A stretch of 64,000 bases of DNA from Pestalotiopsis fici W106-1. Lineage: Eukaryota; Ascomycota; Sordariomycetes; Amphisphaeriales; Sporocadaceae. Both the position numbers and the translations under genes were made by a program. The DNA lies in the NCBI RefSeq assembly GCF_000516985.1, contig NW_006917092.1, positions 4,531,924 through 4,595,923 on the forward strand, in the 5' to 3' direction. Below are positions 33,340 through 46,376 of this stretch, one piece after another. The first letter of the stretch is position 1. Every line of letters starts with the position of its first letter. Under the pieces are notes generated by a model. That model was not told where the DNA came from, did no database searches, and worked only from the letters and a program-made list of their open reading frames with translations.

Positions 33340-36300
33340 CGTTCTTGAATCTACAACATGATAGAGCGTTCAGAGGATATGTTCTCAGAAATCAAGATGC
33401 TTTGTGTATTTGATATTTATCATTCAGAGACTTGCAGCATCTGCCTTGGGTAGGTATTTACGTATACTGTTTGTATTTCATATCGCATACAATACTGACA
33501 AAGTTCTCTACACGTCAAGAATCCCCATGATTGCATTCAAGTGAGAACGTGGTTACTCACTTGATGAAGAGGCAACTGACACATCAAACATTTGGCCTTG
33601 CGAATAATCGCGGAGATCCCAGGCAACTCAGACATCGTAATCGCAAAGTTTCCCGCTGCTGCGTGCCGTTATGACGCGGTAGTTCAAGCCATGACTCTGG
33701 CAGACTTGCCTTGCAAGATGGAGCCGCTCAACTTGTACGGGATCATGGTAGTATTGTCAGTTCCGTGAGTTTTCCAACGCTTTGCTCAAATCTAGCGGAA
33801 ATTCATTGTTGAGCAACGACTACAAAATCATCCGCAAAATCTACGGAAAGGATGGGGGCATATCGAGAGTTTGGTTAGGTCAATATGGTTTCTTGTATGA
33901 GCATTTTGCTGGCATAATGGCCGTTGAGACTTTCTGGCCCTTTCTTGACCATGTCTCGTCCAAGCGTGAGCAGCTCTTTCAACCCACTAAAGAAGTGAAG
34001 GCCACATTCAGAGTACGCCTGCGTATTCGGAAGGAAATTGGTCTCGACGCGAACTCCTATCGTTTGAATTATACACATGGTTGACAACATATCGCAAGTT
34101 CTTCCTATCCGGAGGCACTGACACCCTGGGCATAGTACATCTAAGCAATAAGGTTCCATGTATGAAATTAATTTCTTATCGAAATGGAGAACGGTTTTCA
34201 ATCAGAAGTGGCTTGGTAAGAGTGAGGCTGGCAGAAGAAAACGACTTGACTGGATATATTCCGTCAGATGTTGTCCAAAGCTCTGCTTCTGGCCTCTGAG
34301 AAAAAGCAATATCTACTATAAACATGATCATCACAAACTGGAGAGTGCATATGTCATGATCATCGTGGAGCTAAATGTTCGAAGCGATTTCCTGAAAGGG
34401 GTTATGCCATATCACAAACAGATGAAAAAAAGCAAGGCGTCATTCATTGACCCAATGATGATCGCAATGGGGAATTCAAAATCGACAAGATTCTTTTTCG
34501 TGTTCGGATGCTGTGACCGAATATATGCAAGAAGAAGGAACATTGTGCTACGATGTTTTCTTTTTTCCATCTGCAGCGTGAGATGCGAACACGTGCGCTT
34601 GGATTACCCCCCCGGGCAGCAAGGCAGGCTACAGGTTGTAGTACATAGTATGCGCAAGACGTAGCATTGGGCAAAGACACGCTGCAGCTGACCCTCCAGG
34701 TCGGCGACCTTGTTTAATTACCAAGGGTCGCCTTGATCTCTGGGATACTCAGATCTTGGAACAAGGCCAGAGAAAGAAAAAAGAAGGAAAAAAAAAAAAA
34801 AAAAAAAGCAACATGACATGCAGCCCGTCAGCGTGAGAGTGGAGGCCAGGCGATTATATTGTATAACCACGATATGGGCAACGATGCAGCCTTGCAGAGT
34901 ACTGAGCATCATCATAGTGAACCTTGTGGGATATTTGGTCAAAGTCGTTGGTAACATCTCATTCGTCTCCTTAAGGGTGAGCCCACATGCCAACCGAGGG
35001 GGGAAAAGGAGAGCAAGTATGTGAATCATCATAATCATCAAACATATATTGCCTGCATCAGCCCTGACCTAGTATGGACGTTGCATTACCGGTAGATGTA
35101 TGCCGAGTGGAGTGATAAACGACAATGTGCCAGATTGCCAGATGCATGATGTATACTGTATATCTGTGCGTGAATGAGGGGGGGGGCAAGATCGAAAGGC
35201 CTGTGGATGAACATACATGTAAGCGACAAGGATGATACTCCCCAGGATCGTTACATCAGGTCAACGGCAACAAAATCCTTGTGCCTGGTGAACCTCCCGA
35301 TCCCCTTCCCAAGAATTACTGAATCTGTCAACAGACATCTGGGTTCCGATCGGCCGGGATTTCTGCAATCACCGATATGGGTGCAATCACCCGCGCAAGG
35401 TTTCTTTGTAAAACCATTTCGCAATCACCTGCGTATCTATGTATGCACGTACCATGCATGCTTTTTGTCGTCAAGACATTTTAAACTTCTCTTGAGCTGT
35501 TGTACAACGTATATTGGTTTTTATAGTAGGCGTAGGAGATGGGACCAAATAAATTATTGTCATCTACATACAGACATTGTAGTTATGATCTGCTGATTCT
35601 TGTCGTTTCGAAACTGTGCAACCGCACTTGATGTTGGTGTCAATCAAGTACTTGCAAGTCATCTCAGATCATATTGTGCAGTTTATATGCTGCGGCAGTG
35701 TTACCATACCGACTGCCAGGCTCTGATAACGGAGAGAGGGTGGTAGTAACATTATACCCAATGCCGGTCAACGATCGATGCTCGAGACTTTAATGGGGGG
35801 GCCTCAAGGAATCCCATTTTATCACAGAAGCCCTACTGTATTGATTGGCTATCACGCCCATGATCGACTCGCCACAACAACGTGAGAGGAAGTAAGTTAC
35901 TGAGCCACGTATCCGGGGTGCTTGGTTTTCTGTAGAGACTAGAGATACATTGCATAGTAGCTGGCTGCGCATTGTACGCGCCTCCAAAATGCCCCATATT
36001 TTAGGTTCAATCCATCGCTTCCCTGGTGTATCGAGCTGTCGACTCAAAGTGAGACCTCAGGAGCCTCAGGACTCGTGGGCAAGCCCATGCTACCGGTACT
36101 GGCGTTCTTGATTGTAGCAAAAGGAACAACCTAACCTTAGGGCAAACATTAATCCCACAGTCGTGGAGAGCAAAGCACAGCAGAAGCTTGGCGCCTATCA
36201 GCACTTCCAGTCTGATGTTTTAAACTAGGTAGCGACGGTCCCGTCAACGGCCAGCCACTGATCGCCGACGTCTCGACTCGGACGGTTTGAGCTTCAGCAG

Positions 36301-38378
36301 AAACGGATATGTCCCAGGGGTCCAAGTGCCCTGCCTCGGATGCTCCAGTGCTGGTGTCTCTGCTTACTGGCCTCGATTGGGGCAGCCATCCTGGACGCAT
36401 GAATTGTATAGTGCATACAGTACCTGTACTCTGTAGATGACCTTCAAAGATAGACAGACAGACCACCAGAGATGTTGAGAGCCCACCGATTGAACTCTTG
36501 TGTCTGTAGACCTGATACCTACCGTACCATTGACCAAACCCACCCCAAAGAGTTCCTGCGCAACTACCTTGTCGACGCCAGCGTTTGATTGCCTTGATGA
36601 CCTTTCAGCCAACCTGGTCCTGCACAGGTCTGTCATGTCCCTGGTAGATTACCCAGCAGGATGTAACTCGTAAATGGAAATCGATTTAGAGCAAGGGGTC
36701 CCGTTATGGAGATCTCAAGAGGCACTGGATGCGAATTCGAGAAAACACAGGTAGCAAGTTGATTTGACCATCCACTATCCCCCGGAGGCACCCCCCAGGC
36801 AATTATCAGCCCATGACCCGACGCTTTTCCCTCTCTCCATGATATCCGGGCCATGCAAGCGAGAACCAGCGAGACTGACGATGGTCTCTCTGGTCTCTCT
36901 GTCCCCCCATATCCCTGGCAAAGGACATTGAGACAAGGGGCCTCTGGCGGCAACCCCTGCGACACTAAGAAGAGGAGGCCCTGCACACAGTAGTGTAGGC
37001 AGGGCCGGGCTCGGTAGGTATAGTCATAGCGCTGTAACTTGATCTTCTCGCACCCCTCCATGGACCTCTCCACAAGCCTTCTAGGGTACACGATGCGCCG
37101 TGTAGTAGTGCAAGTACATTAGTGTAGGTAGTGCCTGTGGGTATATTCCAGGTACGGAAGATCCCGCGGACGTAGCGGACGGCTTTTGTGGCTGCTTGGC
37201 CCCTCTCCCCCCATCGACGAAGACATGCAAGAAGGAATCAATCCCATCGTCGATCGTGGGTCAAGGACAACCCTTTTCTCTTGATTTTGTTTTGTTTGTA
37301 TGCTGAGGTCTAGTAAAGGAAGAGAGGGAAAAAAAGAAAAAGAAGAAGAGCAGATCTTGGTGGTAGATCCATACGTGATAAAAGGGCGTTACAAGAAACC
37401 TCCTGGCTTCTGCCATGCAAGTGCTTCTTCTTTTCCAATATCATTAGAGTTGCCCTCGCATCATTGTCGGAAGCAAAGGCAGCCAGTCTAATCGAAATCG
37501 TCTGTTCTTCTGCTTTACACTTCATCACCCTCCCATCTCTGGCTTCTGCTTCAGCTTCCGAGGCCTGACCAGGTCTATCCCAGATCGGAGAATCCCTGAC
37601 ACACCAACTGGAATCGCCCTTCCCATCCGTTTTGACCCAAGAGCGAACACATCTCAAACAACTTTGCTGTCGGCAGTCATACCCCCCAGCCTCTGCCGAA
37701 GACACCTGCTTGTACATATCTCCATCGACCAATAGCAGCCTGGGCCTGCCCATACTTTATCCTCCGTTTTCAAAGTTCCCGAGGCTCATCCTCCAAAGGA
37801 TTGCATAAACTCGACATCGCCGCTTGTTTTTTTGTCAGCGTGCCTCACCTTGATTTGTGAGGGCGGTTGTCCGGCAAGGATTCTTGCTGAATCGGGAGAT
37901 AGTCTACTTCTTTTCCTGGTCGACATTGACACATACCAAAACGTCGATATCAGCCCCTTGGGGTCGTCTGAACTTGCCCGTCTGGCTGGGCTGTGTTGTG
38001 CTGGTGCTGGGATTTTCGTGGCGATTGGCAACAACTCGGAAATTCGTGTGACCTCACTCTGGAGTTGTCAAGCTTGATACTTCTTCTCAACAATCGTGTG
38101 GAATGAGATTCCATATTTGCCGCTTTAATCAACTGCCTTTGGGGCATATAATCACCCTGGAGTTCTCGCCTGCCAGGAAAAGTTACTACACAAAGGTCCC
38201 TGACTCGTGCGTAGTTGTGCCGTACAGACAACTATACAACTATACGACACGATCACTAGGTATCACGTCCTTGAAGACTCGAAATCGCTGCGCTGCCTTG
38301 GAGACTACGGATTCGGTCCGTGCTGGGTTACCAGAGAACAATTCCCTCTAAATTTGCTGTCATTACAATATAGACAAA
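33340..38378. other. Five-kilobase stretch without a recognisable gene
   Basis: The longest gene-poor part of the window. Near the left end, three plus-strand open frames follow each other in different phases (33580-33768, 33782-34084 and 34158-34664), possibly an eroded or lineage-specific gene (see findings). The right part (about 37.2-38.4 kb) should be the promoter and leader of the Zn2Cys6 gene, with CT-rich stretches near 37500-37560. A 20-nt A run lies at 34788-34807. Other frames, including 152 and 147 codons on the minus strand at 36633-37091 and 37310-37753, show no motif. Confidence 0.5.
34788..34807. repeat. Poly-A homopolymer (20 nt)
   Basis: Uninterrupted A run within the gene-poor stretch. 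It could be the tail of an old retroposed copy or simple slippage; no flanking retroelement sequence is recognised. Confidence 0.85.
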
Positions 38379-40569
38379 ATGGTGTATTGTGGAAAGCCCT
38401 CAAGGGGCTGCCAGATGTGCCGGACTCGTCGCATCAAGGTACGTACGAACCTATAAGGGCCTTGATTGCCTGGAGGATTAATTTGCTGACTCAAGATTAG
38501 TGTGATGAAACAAAGCCTACGTGCAACCAGTGTGCCAAATCCCGAAGACAATGTCCTGGATACAAAGATGAGTTTGATCTCGTCTTCCGCAATGAGACCC
38601 AAGCCACTGAGCGGAGGGCGCGCAAGGCAAACAAGAAAGCCCTCCAGAAGCTGGGCAAGGGAGACGGCGGAGAAGAACGAAGCGGCTCCACATCACCTGT
38701 AGAAGGGCTCTCAAACGTGATCAGGTCGCCGCTCCAACAAGCTGTTACTCCAGCGCTGGCTATACCGGCCGAAACTCGCGCCGACTGTCATTTTGTGGCC
38801 AACTTTGTTCTCATGCCGCAGCAAGGCAGCACCCGAGGCTTTTTCGACTTTCTCCTGCCCATGCTAAAAGCAGAAGGCGTCAACAGTCACCTGCAACGGG
38901 CCTTCAACGCGTGCTCAATGGCCTTGTTGAACAACTGTGCTGGGGCCAGAAATCAGTATGCGGACAAGGCATTGAACGAGTATACACATGCACTCACTGG
39001 CACCAACATAGCTCTGCGAGATCCTGAAGCCCAAAAGACGGACTCGACGCTGGCTGCTGTTCTTCTCTTGGGACTCTTTGAAAACCTGACGGCCAAGCAG
39101 TTGGGAATGTCGGCGTGGGGATCACACATTGAAGGCGCAATCCAGTTGGTGAAGCAGAGGGGTCGGAAACAGTTGAGGACGCGGACTGGGCTTCTCCTCT
39201 TCATCGCTGTTCGAACACAGATGGTAAGGCTGTTGTATACACCCGCTTCTTCAATGGTAACTAAAATCCAGACAGATCATTCACACTCTAACGTCAGGAA
39301 AAGCGCCAATCATGGGTGTCGAGTGGTGGATCAACGATGCGGTCAAGGACGAATGGGCTGCCAAATGTCAACGGGTAATGATCAAGACGGGAGAACTGCG
39401 AGCCGAAGTCACACGACTGATGAACTGCATGCCGCGTACACCAGAGAATATCGAACTGATGCTGAACATGATTCGCAGAGCACAAATGGTGGATCAAGAG
39501 GCGGTAAACTGGATGAACAATCTGCCAGAGTTCTGGCAGTACAAGACTGTACACTGGGAGACGAGCGTACCGAATGGAGACTATGCAAACGCCGAGATCT
39601 ATCCCGGACGCGTGGACCTGTATGCCGACTTTTGGATCGCCAGCGTCTGGAATCTGTGCAGAACGTCGCGGCTCATCAACGCCTCGCTGATCGTGCGGTG
39701 CGCCGCCTGGGTGTGCTCTCCCGTCGACTACCGCACCACTCCGGAATACGCAACGGCGGCGAGGACTTGCGTCGAGACCATTAGCGACATTATCGCCTCG
39801 GTCCCGTACCACTTGGGTTGGCACCTCAAGAAGAAGGAGTTCCTGTCGAGGAAGAATCTCGGACATTTTGCCTGCGGAGAGGAAGACGCGCTCAAGGGTC
39901 TGGCTGGGTACTTTCTGACTTGGCCACTGGCATGCATACATTGTCAAGACTATGCCACGGATACGCAGCGAACGTGGGTGCATGGCCGACTTCGGTATAT
40001 TGGAGACGATCTTGGTGTTAAATATGCCCATATCCTCAGCAAGGTAAGGAGTTGTCTTGGAAAATCCCCTCTCATTATAAGTCATGGTCTATCTGTGCTC
40101 ACTCTTTCTCTTTTACTTTTAGATGCAAGTCCGGATCCCGTCCATGATGATACACCGAGATGGGCTGATGGCTTCACCTTACGGTTCCGCTCAGAACTTT
40201 GAAAAGATTCTGAATGCGCGCAATGCTCCCCCCTCGGCCGGGTACTCCATGAACCCTCTACAGCAGCGCGAGTCCATGCAAAAGGCTGCTTTTGAACAGA
40301 GCCGGTCGGAGCTCTTGCACAAGGCGTCGGGTAATGCTGGACCATCTACTCAATGGGTTGCGAAGAATTGGCTCACAGTAAGTCTTGTCCCTCTTGCTTT
40401 TCACCATTTCCAAATTCTTTATCTTTTCCCAAGACAGACAGATTTCTAACTGGTTTTATTACAGCTTCCTGAGCAGAACCAATACCCAGGTAGTCAATAT
40501 GTTGCCGGCCCAACACAGAGTGAGCTGATATCAAGTGCTGGACCACTTGTTGCCTCGGAGCGGCCCTAA
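38379..40569 (+). CDS. Zn(II)2Cys6 transcription factor with fungal-specific regulatory domain
   Basis: Exons 38379-38438, 38501-39223, 39276-40043, 40123-40377 and 40465-40569; 636 residues. Exon 1 carries the first part of the zinc cluster and exon 2 the rest: GCQMCRTRRIK joined to CDETKPTCNQCAKSRRQCPG, giving six Cys in the Gal4-type order that bind two zinc ions. The acceptor at 39275 was chosen because it gives RTQMIIHTLTSGKAPIMGVEWW, in frame with what follows; the AG four bases earlier would shift the frame. Residues about 100-500 are a helical regulatory region typical of this class. The tail is Gln/Ser/Pro-containing and ends LVASERP. This N-terminal form (MVYCGKPSRGC) is common in Pezizomycotina regulators. 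The target genes are unknown; no biosynthetic cluster adjoins it. The leader upstream is long, over 500 nt, with several short ATGs. Confidence 0.9.
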
Positions 40570-41442
40570 GGATCAATCAACTCTTTTGTCTTTGTTTCTT
40601 TTCATCAAGGGATTTCCCCTGGTCTTTTGGGCGGCGTTTATTGATACCATCACACAGCATCTTCTGGAAAACCGAAAAGGGCGAGAAATGCAAGCAAAAC
40701 AAGTCATTTTTGTATACATTAGCAAGATCATGTACTTGTCTTCGGTTGACATCATGGTAAATTTGGAAAGTATTCTGTATCTTGGGCCCATGTCTGTACA
40801 CGTCATTTGGTTTTCGATATACCTTGTATATCTTGACCTGACCTACTTATTTGTACATTCTTCATTTGACTATGCTATGTCTGCTTCGCACTCTGTTTTG
40901 GAATGCGCCTAGAAATACATGAGAAATTGTCATGTTGTGTCGCTCTGAAAAGTTCTCAAATGTTTCTCTTAATATACTTGTGACTCTTTAGGTGTTTTTT
41001 GAACGTCACATAGTCGAGGAGTTTGACCAACTATATATCTCACGATGGAACTGACACACAGCAGATTTGATATGAAAGAATTCGTGTAAATTGTTTATGC
41101 TTTGGAAATAAGCATTAATTGCAACTGTCTGCCTGGAGTGACTGTTATTGTCGATGGCGGTTGGTAAAGAAAAAAGACGAGAGAAAAGTCGTAAAAGCCC
41201 ACCCACTGGAACCGGCCTGGGGTAATCCTTCTTAAAGACCATGTTGAAAAACGCGATAATCTGTCGCATATTTGCCCGTCGTGATTTCGCCCAAAAAAAT
41301 TTGATGCGAATCTGGAATCGGCTTTCCATTACAGTTATTCTAGCGGCTGAATATGACAGCCCTGACTGTGCCTCTTTGCACTCCCCATAATCGAGTTTGC
41401 CCTTTCTTCTTTCGTCTTGATGGCGGGATGCATGTATGTATA
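40570..41442. other. Convergent intergenic region
   Basis: 3' ends of the Zn2Cys6 gene and of the small membrane-protein gene. A 125-codon hydrophobic-looking frame at 40535-40912 overlaps the end of the transcription-factor gene in another phase and is not supported. Confidence 0.55.
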
Positions 41443-41730
41443 TCATTTCCTCTTGGTTACGGCGGAGGGTATCTGGGTCCCTAGATTCCAGGCCTTGACG
41501 ACCCAGCTCTGAGTCTTGTCGACATACTTTTCCTGCTCGACGTGCTTGACGCCGACGCGCATACCGTCCTTGGTGAAGACGACGTTCTTCTTGGCCATGC
41601 GATCGCGCGCCGACTTTTCGACCTGGTTGACGGCGAGCCAGATCTGGTAGCCCACAAAGGCGGCGCCGCCGAGGAAGATGAGCAGGAAGACGAGGGGGAG
41701 TACTTGGCTGTTTTGATGCGTTTGGCGCAT
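41443..41730 (-). CDS. Small one-pass membrane protein, function unknown
   Basis: A single exon of 95 residues. After MRQTHQNSQ comes one strong hydrophobic segment (VLPLVFLLIFLGGAAFVGYQ, about 10-29), then a basic, mostly hydrophilic domain (VEKSARDRMAKKNVVFTKDG, then MRVGVKHVEQEKYVDKTQSW) ending IPSAVTKRK. The pattern of a signal-anchor followed by a compact charged tail with regular codon choice looks like a genuine short gene; I do not recognise the family. The basic flank after the segment would favour leaving the C-terminal part in the cytosol or matrix. A short spacer with CTAACCTAG stands immediately before the ATG, so a leader intron is possible. The location (ER or mitochondrial membrane) is not decidable here. 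Confidence 0.65.
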   Translation of the reverse strand: MRQTHQNSQVLPLVFLLIFLGGAAFVGYQIWLAVNQVEKSARDRMAKKNVVFTKDGMRVGVKHVEQEKYVDKTQSWVVKAWNLGTQIPSAVTKRK

Positions 41731-43468
41731 TCTAGGTTAGCATTGCGGCGCGCATTATATGGGGAAACACAAAGGCACCAATAGAAGGAAAGCGGGAGGT
41801 TGAATGGAAAGCAGTTTCTCTCGGTGATATGCAACGACAGCATGGACCCTGATGTGGTTGGTGTTTACAATCTGGGACTTTGCCGTTCATGTGAAAGGAA
41901 CAGTGGGTATGTGGATACAACTGAGGATCAATCACTTGAAGTACAGTAGTAAAGGCGCAAGAGTCTTGTCTCGTCTGCGCATAATGCAGCCCGTCTAGAA
42001 CAGCGCAGAATACATGGCTCACCTTAGAGTTGAAGGCTTGGGCGCCTCTTTTCTTCCCCAGGCCATGATGGGCAACGAAGAACAGTCGACGGTTGCAGCG
42101 ACAGGTTGGGTTGGTAGGTAGACCCTTGGTGTTGAAGGTCCAGTGTATGTCACTGGGATCCCTTGAGTGGGTGCTTGGCGGGTGCTCTGCTCTTAGTGAA
42201 AAGCCACCAGGGCGGTTGAGAAAGAAGTGATTGACAGGCACCGACTGACTGGATGTGCTAGTTGTCGCCGACGTTGGACAAAGTTGCAAGACAAAACAAA
42301 AACGTCTTTGACGCCTCGGCTGGTTCTATTGAGAGATATGTAGTGTCAAGCGAGTAAGAATAAACCCAAGAGGGATCCGGGTTTTTGCAGGTAGGAAATG
42401 AGACATGCGCTTTTGATTACCTACATTTAGTTGCCCTCACCCATAGCTTCTTTGGCGTCCTCCCAGGGAAAGTAAGAGCTGCATTTAGCAACACTGTTCT
42501 GGAAGAGCTGGTGCGGACCGTTCCCCAATCTAGCGCCATCACAAGGACCAAGCATCCACTGTAAAGGCCTGGCTTCTACTGCTTGTAATGGCCAAGAATG
42601 CGTGCACGGCTGTACGGCTCTGAGTGCGTGCGCGTACTTTGAGCATTGTACACAAGCATTTGCAACAAGATCCAGGGGTTGGCTGGGCTGGCTGGGTTAC
42701 CTCTCATCATCAGTGTCGGTGTCGGGTGCTGAACGTGCCCAGTCTAATTGCGGGGCATCATTATGGACAATGAACGCTGAATCAAATCCCGTTATTGATG
42801 AGCCGAGGGGCTGCCGATAAGATAAGATGCGGCTCCCTCAGCTTCCCAGATTCCGTTTCTTTTGAGGCCAGCTAACAACCACAGCTGAGAGAGTTCAAAT
42901 GCACGGCAGCTGTCGCCAGCGCCAAATCCAGCTGCCTGTCCTGCTTGTTTCCCCGACACACACCAACACCACCCAGGGAATTTGGCAACTCGACCAGACA
43001 GTAAAGCTTAGTCATTTGAGAAAAGAACAAAACAGGAAAAAAAAAATAAGATTGAAAGTGACATTTTGTATTTATCAAAAGCCTGTGCTGTCGTACTTCC
43101 CAATAACCCATCATAGCAGAGAGCGCTGAGGCTTGGCGACACGTAGGCTACTACTACCTACAGTCTCCTATCCGACAGCACCTACATACCCAACTACGTA
43201 GTGTAAAACTGGCGCCTGTCTTACGGAGGAGTAAAGGCCACACTTCCCAACTCTCCATAGAGCTAGTACCCATCCATCCCACTTTCTAGCTCTCACCGAC
43301 GACAGCCCAAGACAGCCTTCCTCACACCTACCTCACCATTCACCACCACGACGACTGACTTGGCGACGCACTCGTGTCCGAGAAATTCGCCCCGACTCAC
43401 TGCTCGGAGACGCCGCTGGTTGATTGATCAGTCACTCCATCGATTGATTGCGTAGGACGCGCCCAAAG
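41731..43468. other. Divergent promoter region of the small membrane protein and SEC24
   Basis: No gene recognised. A 185-codon minus-strand frame (41732-42289) abuts the membrane-protein gene but reads as low-quality translation of leader sequence. The SEC24-proximal part (43200-43460) is rich in C and CT, as in fungal promoters. Confidence 0.5.
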
Positions 43469-46376
43469 ATGGCTGACCAAGGCTACGGCCAATTCCCGCC
43501 GCAGCAGTACGGTCAACAACCACCGTATCCTGATCCTGCCACCGCCGGCACGCCTCCCCCCGCCCAGGCCACACAAGCTCCCGGAGCAGAAGGAGCAGCA
43601 GGAAAGAAGAAGAAGCGAGGTTATGCGACCCAGGCTTTCGAGTTTGGTGCCGGTGGAAATGCCGCCATTGGAGGCCAGACAACGGGCGGTATGCCTCCGC
43701 CCCCTGGTGTAGGCGGCGCAGTACCAGCAGCTGCCGGCTACCCAGGTCAACCAGAGTTCCAGGCTGGATATGCCGGCTCTCCTGCTCCGGCCTACGGTGG
43801 TGCGCCGGCAGCACCCGGCTACGGCGCTCCTGCAGCCGCTGCTCCTGGTGTTGGTGGTTACCAAGCTCCAGATGCCTACTATCAAGGAGGAGCTGGGACT
43901 CCTGGAGCTCCCCAGGGCGTCGCTGGCATTACCGCTGGTATGGCGGGCATGAACGTGGGAGCACAGCCTGCCCAGCAAGCTGGACAACAGTCGCGACTCG
44001 CTCTGAACCAGCTATACCCTACTGATCTGTTGAACCAACCCTTCAACGTCTCCGAGCTCGACCTACCGCCGCCCCCTTGCATTCTCCCACCAAATGTGAG
44101 TCTCCATGACCAGAGCCCCTGCGAAGGCCACTGCCTGCTAACATGTTGCTTCTCAGTCCAGTGTTACGCAGTCTCCCACTGCAAACTGCCCGCCAAAGTA
44201 CATGCGATCTACACTCAACGCAATTCCCACACAGAACTCCCTTCTGAAGAAGTCAAAGCTGCCTTTCGCTCTCGTCATTCAGCCCTATGCGGCCTTGCAT
44301 GACATTGATGACGACGTTCCAGTTGTACAGGACCAGGTCATCGCTCGATGCCGCAGGTGCAGGACCTACATCAACCCCTATGTTGTCTTCTTGGACCAGG
44401 GCCACAGATGGCGTTGCAACATGTGCAACCTGACCAACGATGTTCCCCAGGCCTTTGATTGGGATGCAGCTGCACAAAAGAGTGTCAACCGCTGGGATCG
44501 ACCAGAGTTGAACCACTCCGTTGTTGAATTTGTTGCCCCGCAGGAGTACATGGTCCGCCCGCCCCAGCCGCTGGTGTATCTCTTCCTTTTCGATGTTAGC
44601 TACGCTGCAGTCTCTACCGGTCTGCTCGCAACAAGCGCGCGTACAATCCTCGACAGCCTAAACAGAATACCAAACGCAGATCGAAGAACTCGTCTTGGTT
44701 TCATGGCCGTGGACTCGAGCTTGCACTACTTTTCTATCCCCAAGGACGGCGAGGAAAACACCGAGACCAGCATGCTCGTGGTCAGCGACCTGGATGAGCC
44801 GTTCTTGCCTGTCCCCCAAGATCTCCTGGTTCCCCTGACCGAGAGCAGAGAGAGCATCGAAACCTTTCTCAACAAGCTCCCCGAGATGTTTCAGAACAAC
44901 CAGAACAACGGATCGTGCATGGGCTCGGCTCTGAGGGCTGGACACAAACTGATCTCGCCCCTTGGTGGTAAGATTACCGTGTTGAGTGCTTCCTTGCCCA
45001 ATTTGGGCGTTGGAAAGCTGGAGATGAGAGAGGACAAGAAACTCCTCGGAACTTCAAAGGAAAGTAGTTTGCTTCAGACGGCAAACAGCTTCTACAAGTC
45101 CTTTGCCGTTGAGTGCTCCAAGAACCAGGTTTCGATCGACATGTTCCTTTTCTCCTCCCAGTACCAGGATGTGGCATCTCTCAGCAACTTGCCCCGCTAC
45201 ACTGGTGGTCAAACATGGTTCTACCCTGGCTGGAATGCAGGCCGTCCGGAAGACGCCATCAAGTTTGCTCGCGAGTTCAGCGACTATCTATCTTCCGAGA
45301 TTGGTCTGGAGGCTGTGCTCAGAGTGCGTGCAACTACTGGATTACGCATGAGTACCTTTTACGGTAACTTCTTCAACCGAAGCTCTGATCTCTGTGCATT
45401 CCCTGCCTTCCCCCGCGACCAATGTTACGTGGTCGAGGTTGCTATCGACGAGACATTGCAGAAGAACTACGTTTGTTTGCAGGCGGGTGTGCTCTACACT
45501 ACATGCAATGGTGAGAGGCGCATCCGTGTCATGACCCTCGCCATTCCTACCACCACGAACCTGGCAGATATCTATGCCTCGGCAGATCAGTGCGCCATCA
45601 CGACCTATTTCAGCCACAAGGCGGTAGAGCGCGCGCTTAGCTCCGGACTCGACGCTGCGCGTGATGCTCTGCAGAGCAAGTTGATTGAGCTTCTGCAGAC
45701 GTTCAAGAAAGAAATCGGCGGTGGAGGTGCTGGTTTGCAGTTCCCTGCAAACTTGCGCGGTCTTCCTGCGCTTTTCCTGGGCTTGATCAAGAACGTTGGT
45801 CTCAGAAGATCATCGCAGATCCCGTCTGATCTCCGATCTGCCGCGCTCTGCCAACTGTCTACGCTCCCCCTACCGCTCCTCATGCAGTATATTTACCCCA
45901 GACTTTACTCGTTACATGACATGCCCGACAACGCTGGAGTGCCGGACCCAGAGACTAGTCAGATCGTGCTCCCGCCTCCTTTGAACCTCTCATCAGAACG
46001 ATTCGTTAGCTATGGCTTGTATCTGATAGATGACGGACAGACGCAATTCATCTGGGTTGGTAGAGACGCTGTGCCACAACTGCTTCAAGACGTCTTTGGC
46101 GTGGCAGACAGAACACAGCTCAGAGTGGGCAAGGGATCCATTGCCGAACTGGACAATGACTTCAACGAGCGGGTGCGTGCCGTCATTCAGAAGAGCCGGG
46201 ATCACCTGTCTCGGGGTGTTGGCAGCATCATTGTTCCCCACCTCTACATTGTCCGGGAGGATGGAGAGCCTAGCCTGAAGCTATGGGCCCAGACATTGCT
46301 GGTGGAAGACAGGGCAGATCAAGGCATGAGCTTTGGCCAGTGGATGAGCAGCTTGAGAGAAAAGGTGAGCAGTTGA
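43469..46376 (+). CDS. SEC24: COPII coat cargo-binding subunit SEC24
   Basis: Exons 43469-44095 and 44157-46376; 948 residues. The 61-nt intron starts GTGAGT, contains a CTGCTAAC branch site and ends TTCTCAG; joining gives [25 protein letters not shown], the expected link into the core. Residues 1-190 are Gln/Pro/Gly/Ala-rich and disordered. The zinc-finger domain starts at about 274 ([12 protein letters not shown] and RWRCNMCNL). The vWA-like trunk follows ([30 protein letters not shown]), then the beta-sandwich and helical parts, and a gelsolin-like end ([19 protein letters not shown]). With Sec23 and Sar1 it forms the inner COPII coat at ER exit sites and selects cargo. The size fits the family (about 890-930, plus a longer N-terminus). 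Confidence 0.96.

Noticed and set aside
40535..40912. 125-codon hydrophobic frame after the Zn2Cys6 gene
   Set aside because: Overlaps the transcription-factor last exon in another phase; hydrophobicity reflects T-rich 3' sequence.
41732..42289. 185-codon minus-strand frame before the small membrane protein
   Set aside because: Low-quality His/Pro/Ser/Cys mixture; most likely leader or promoter sequence.
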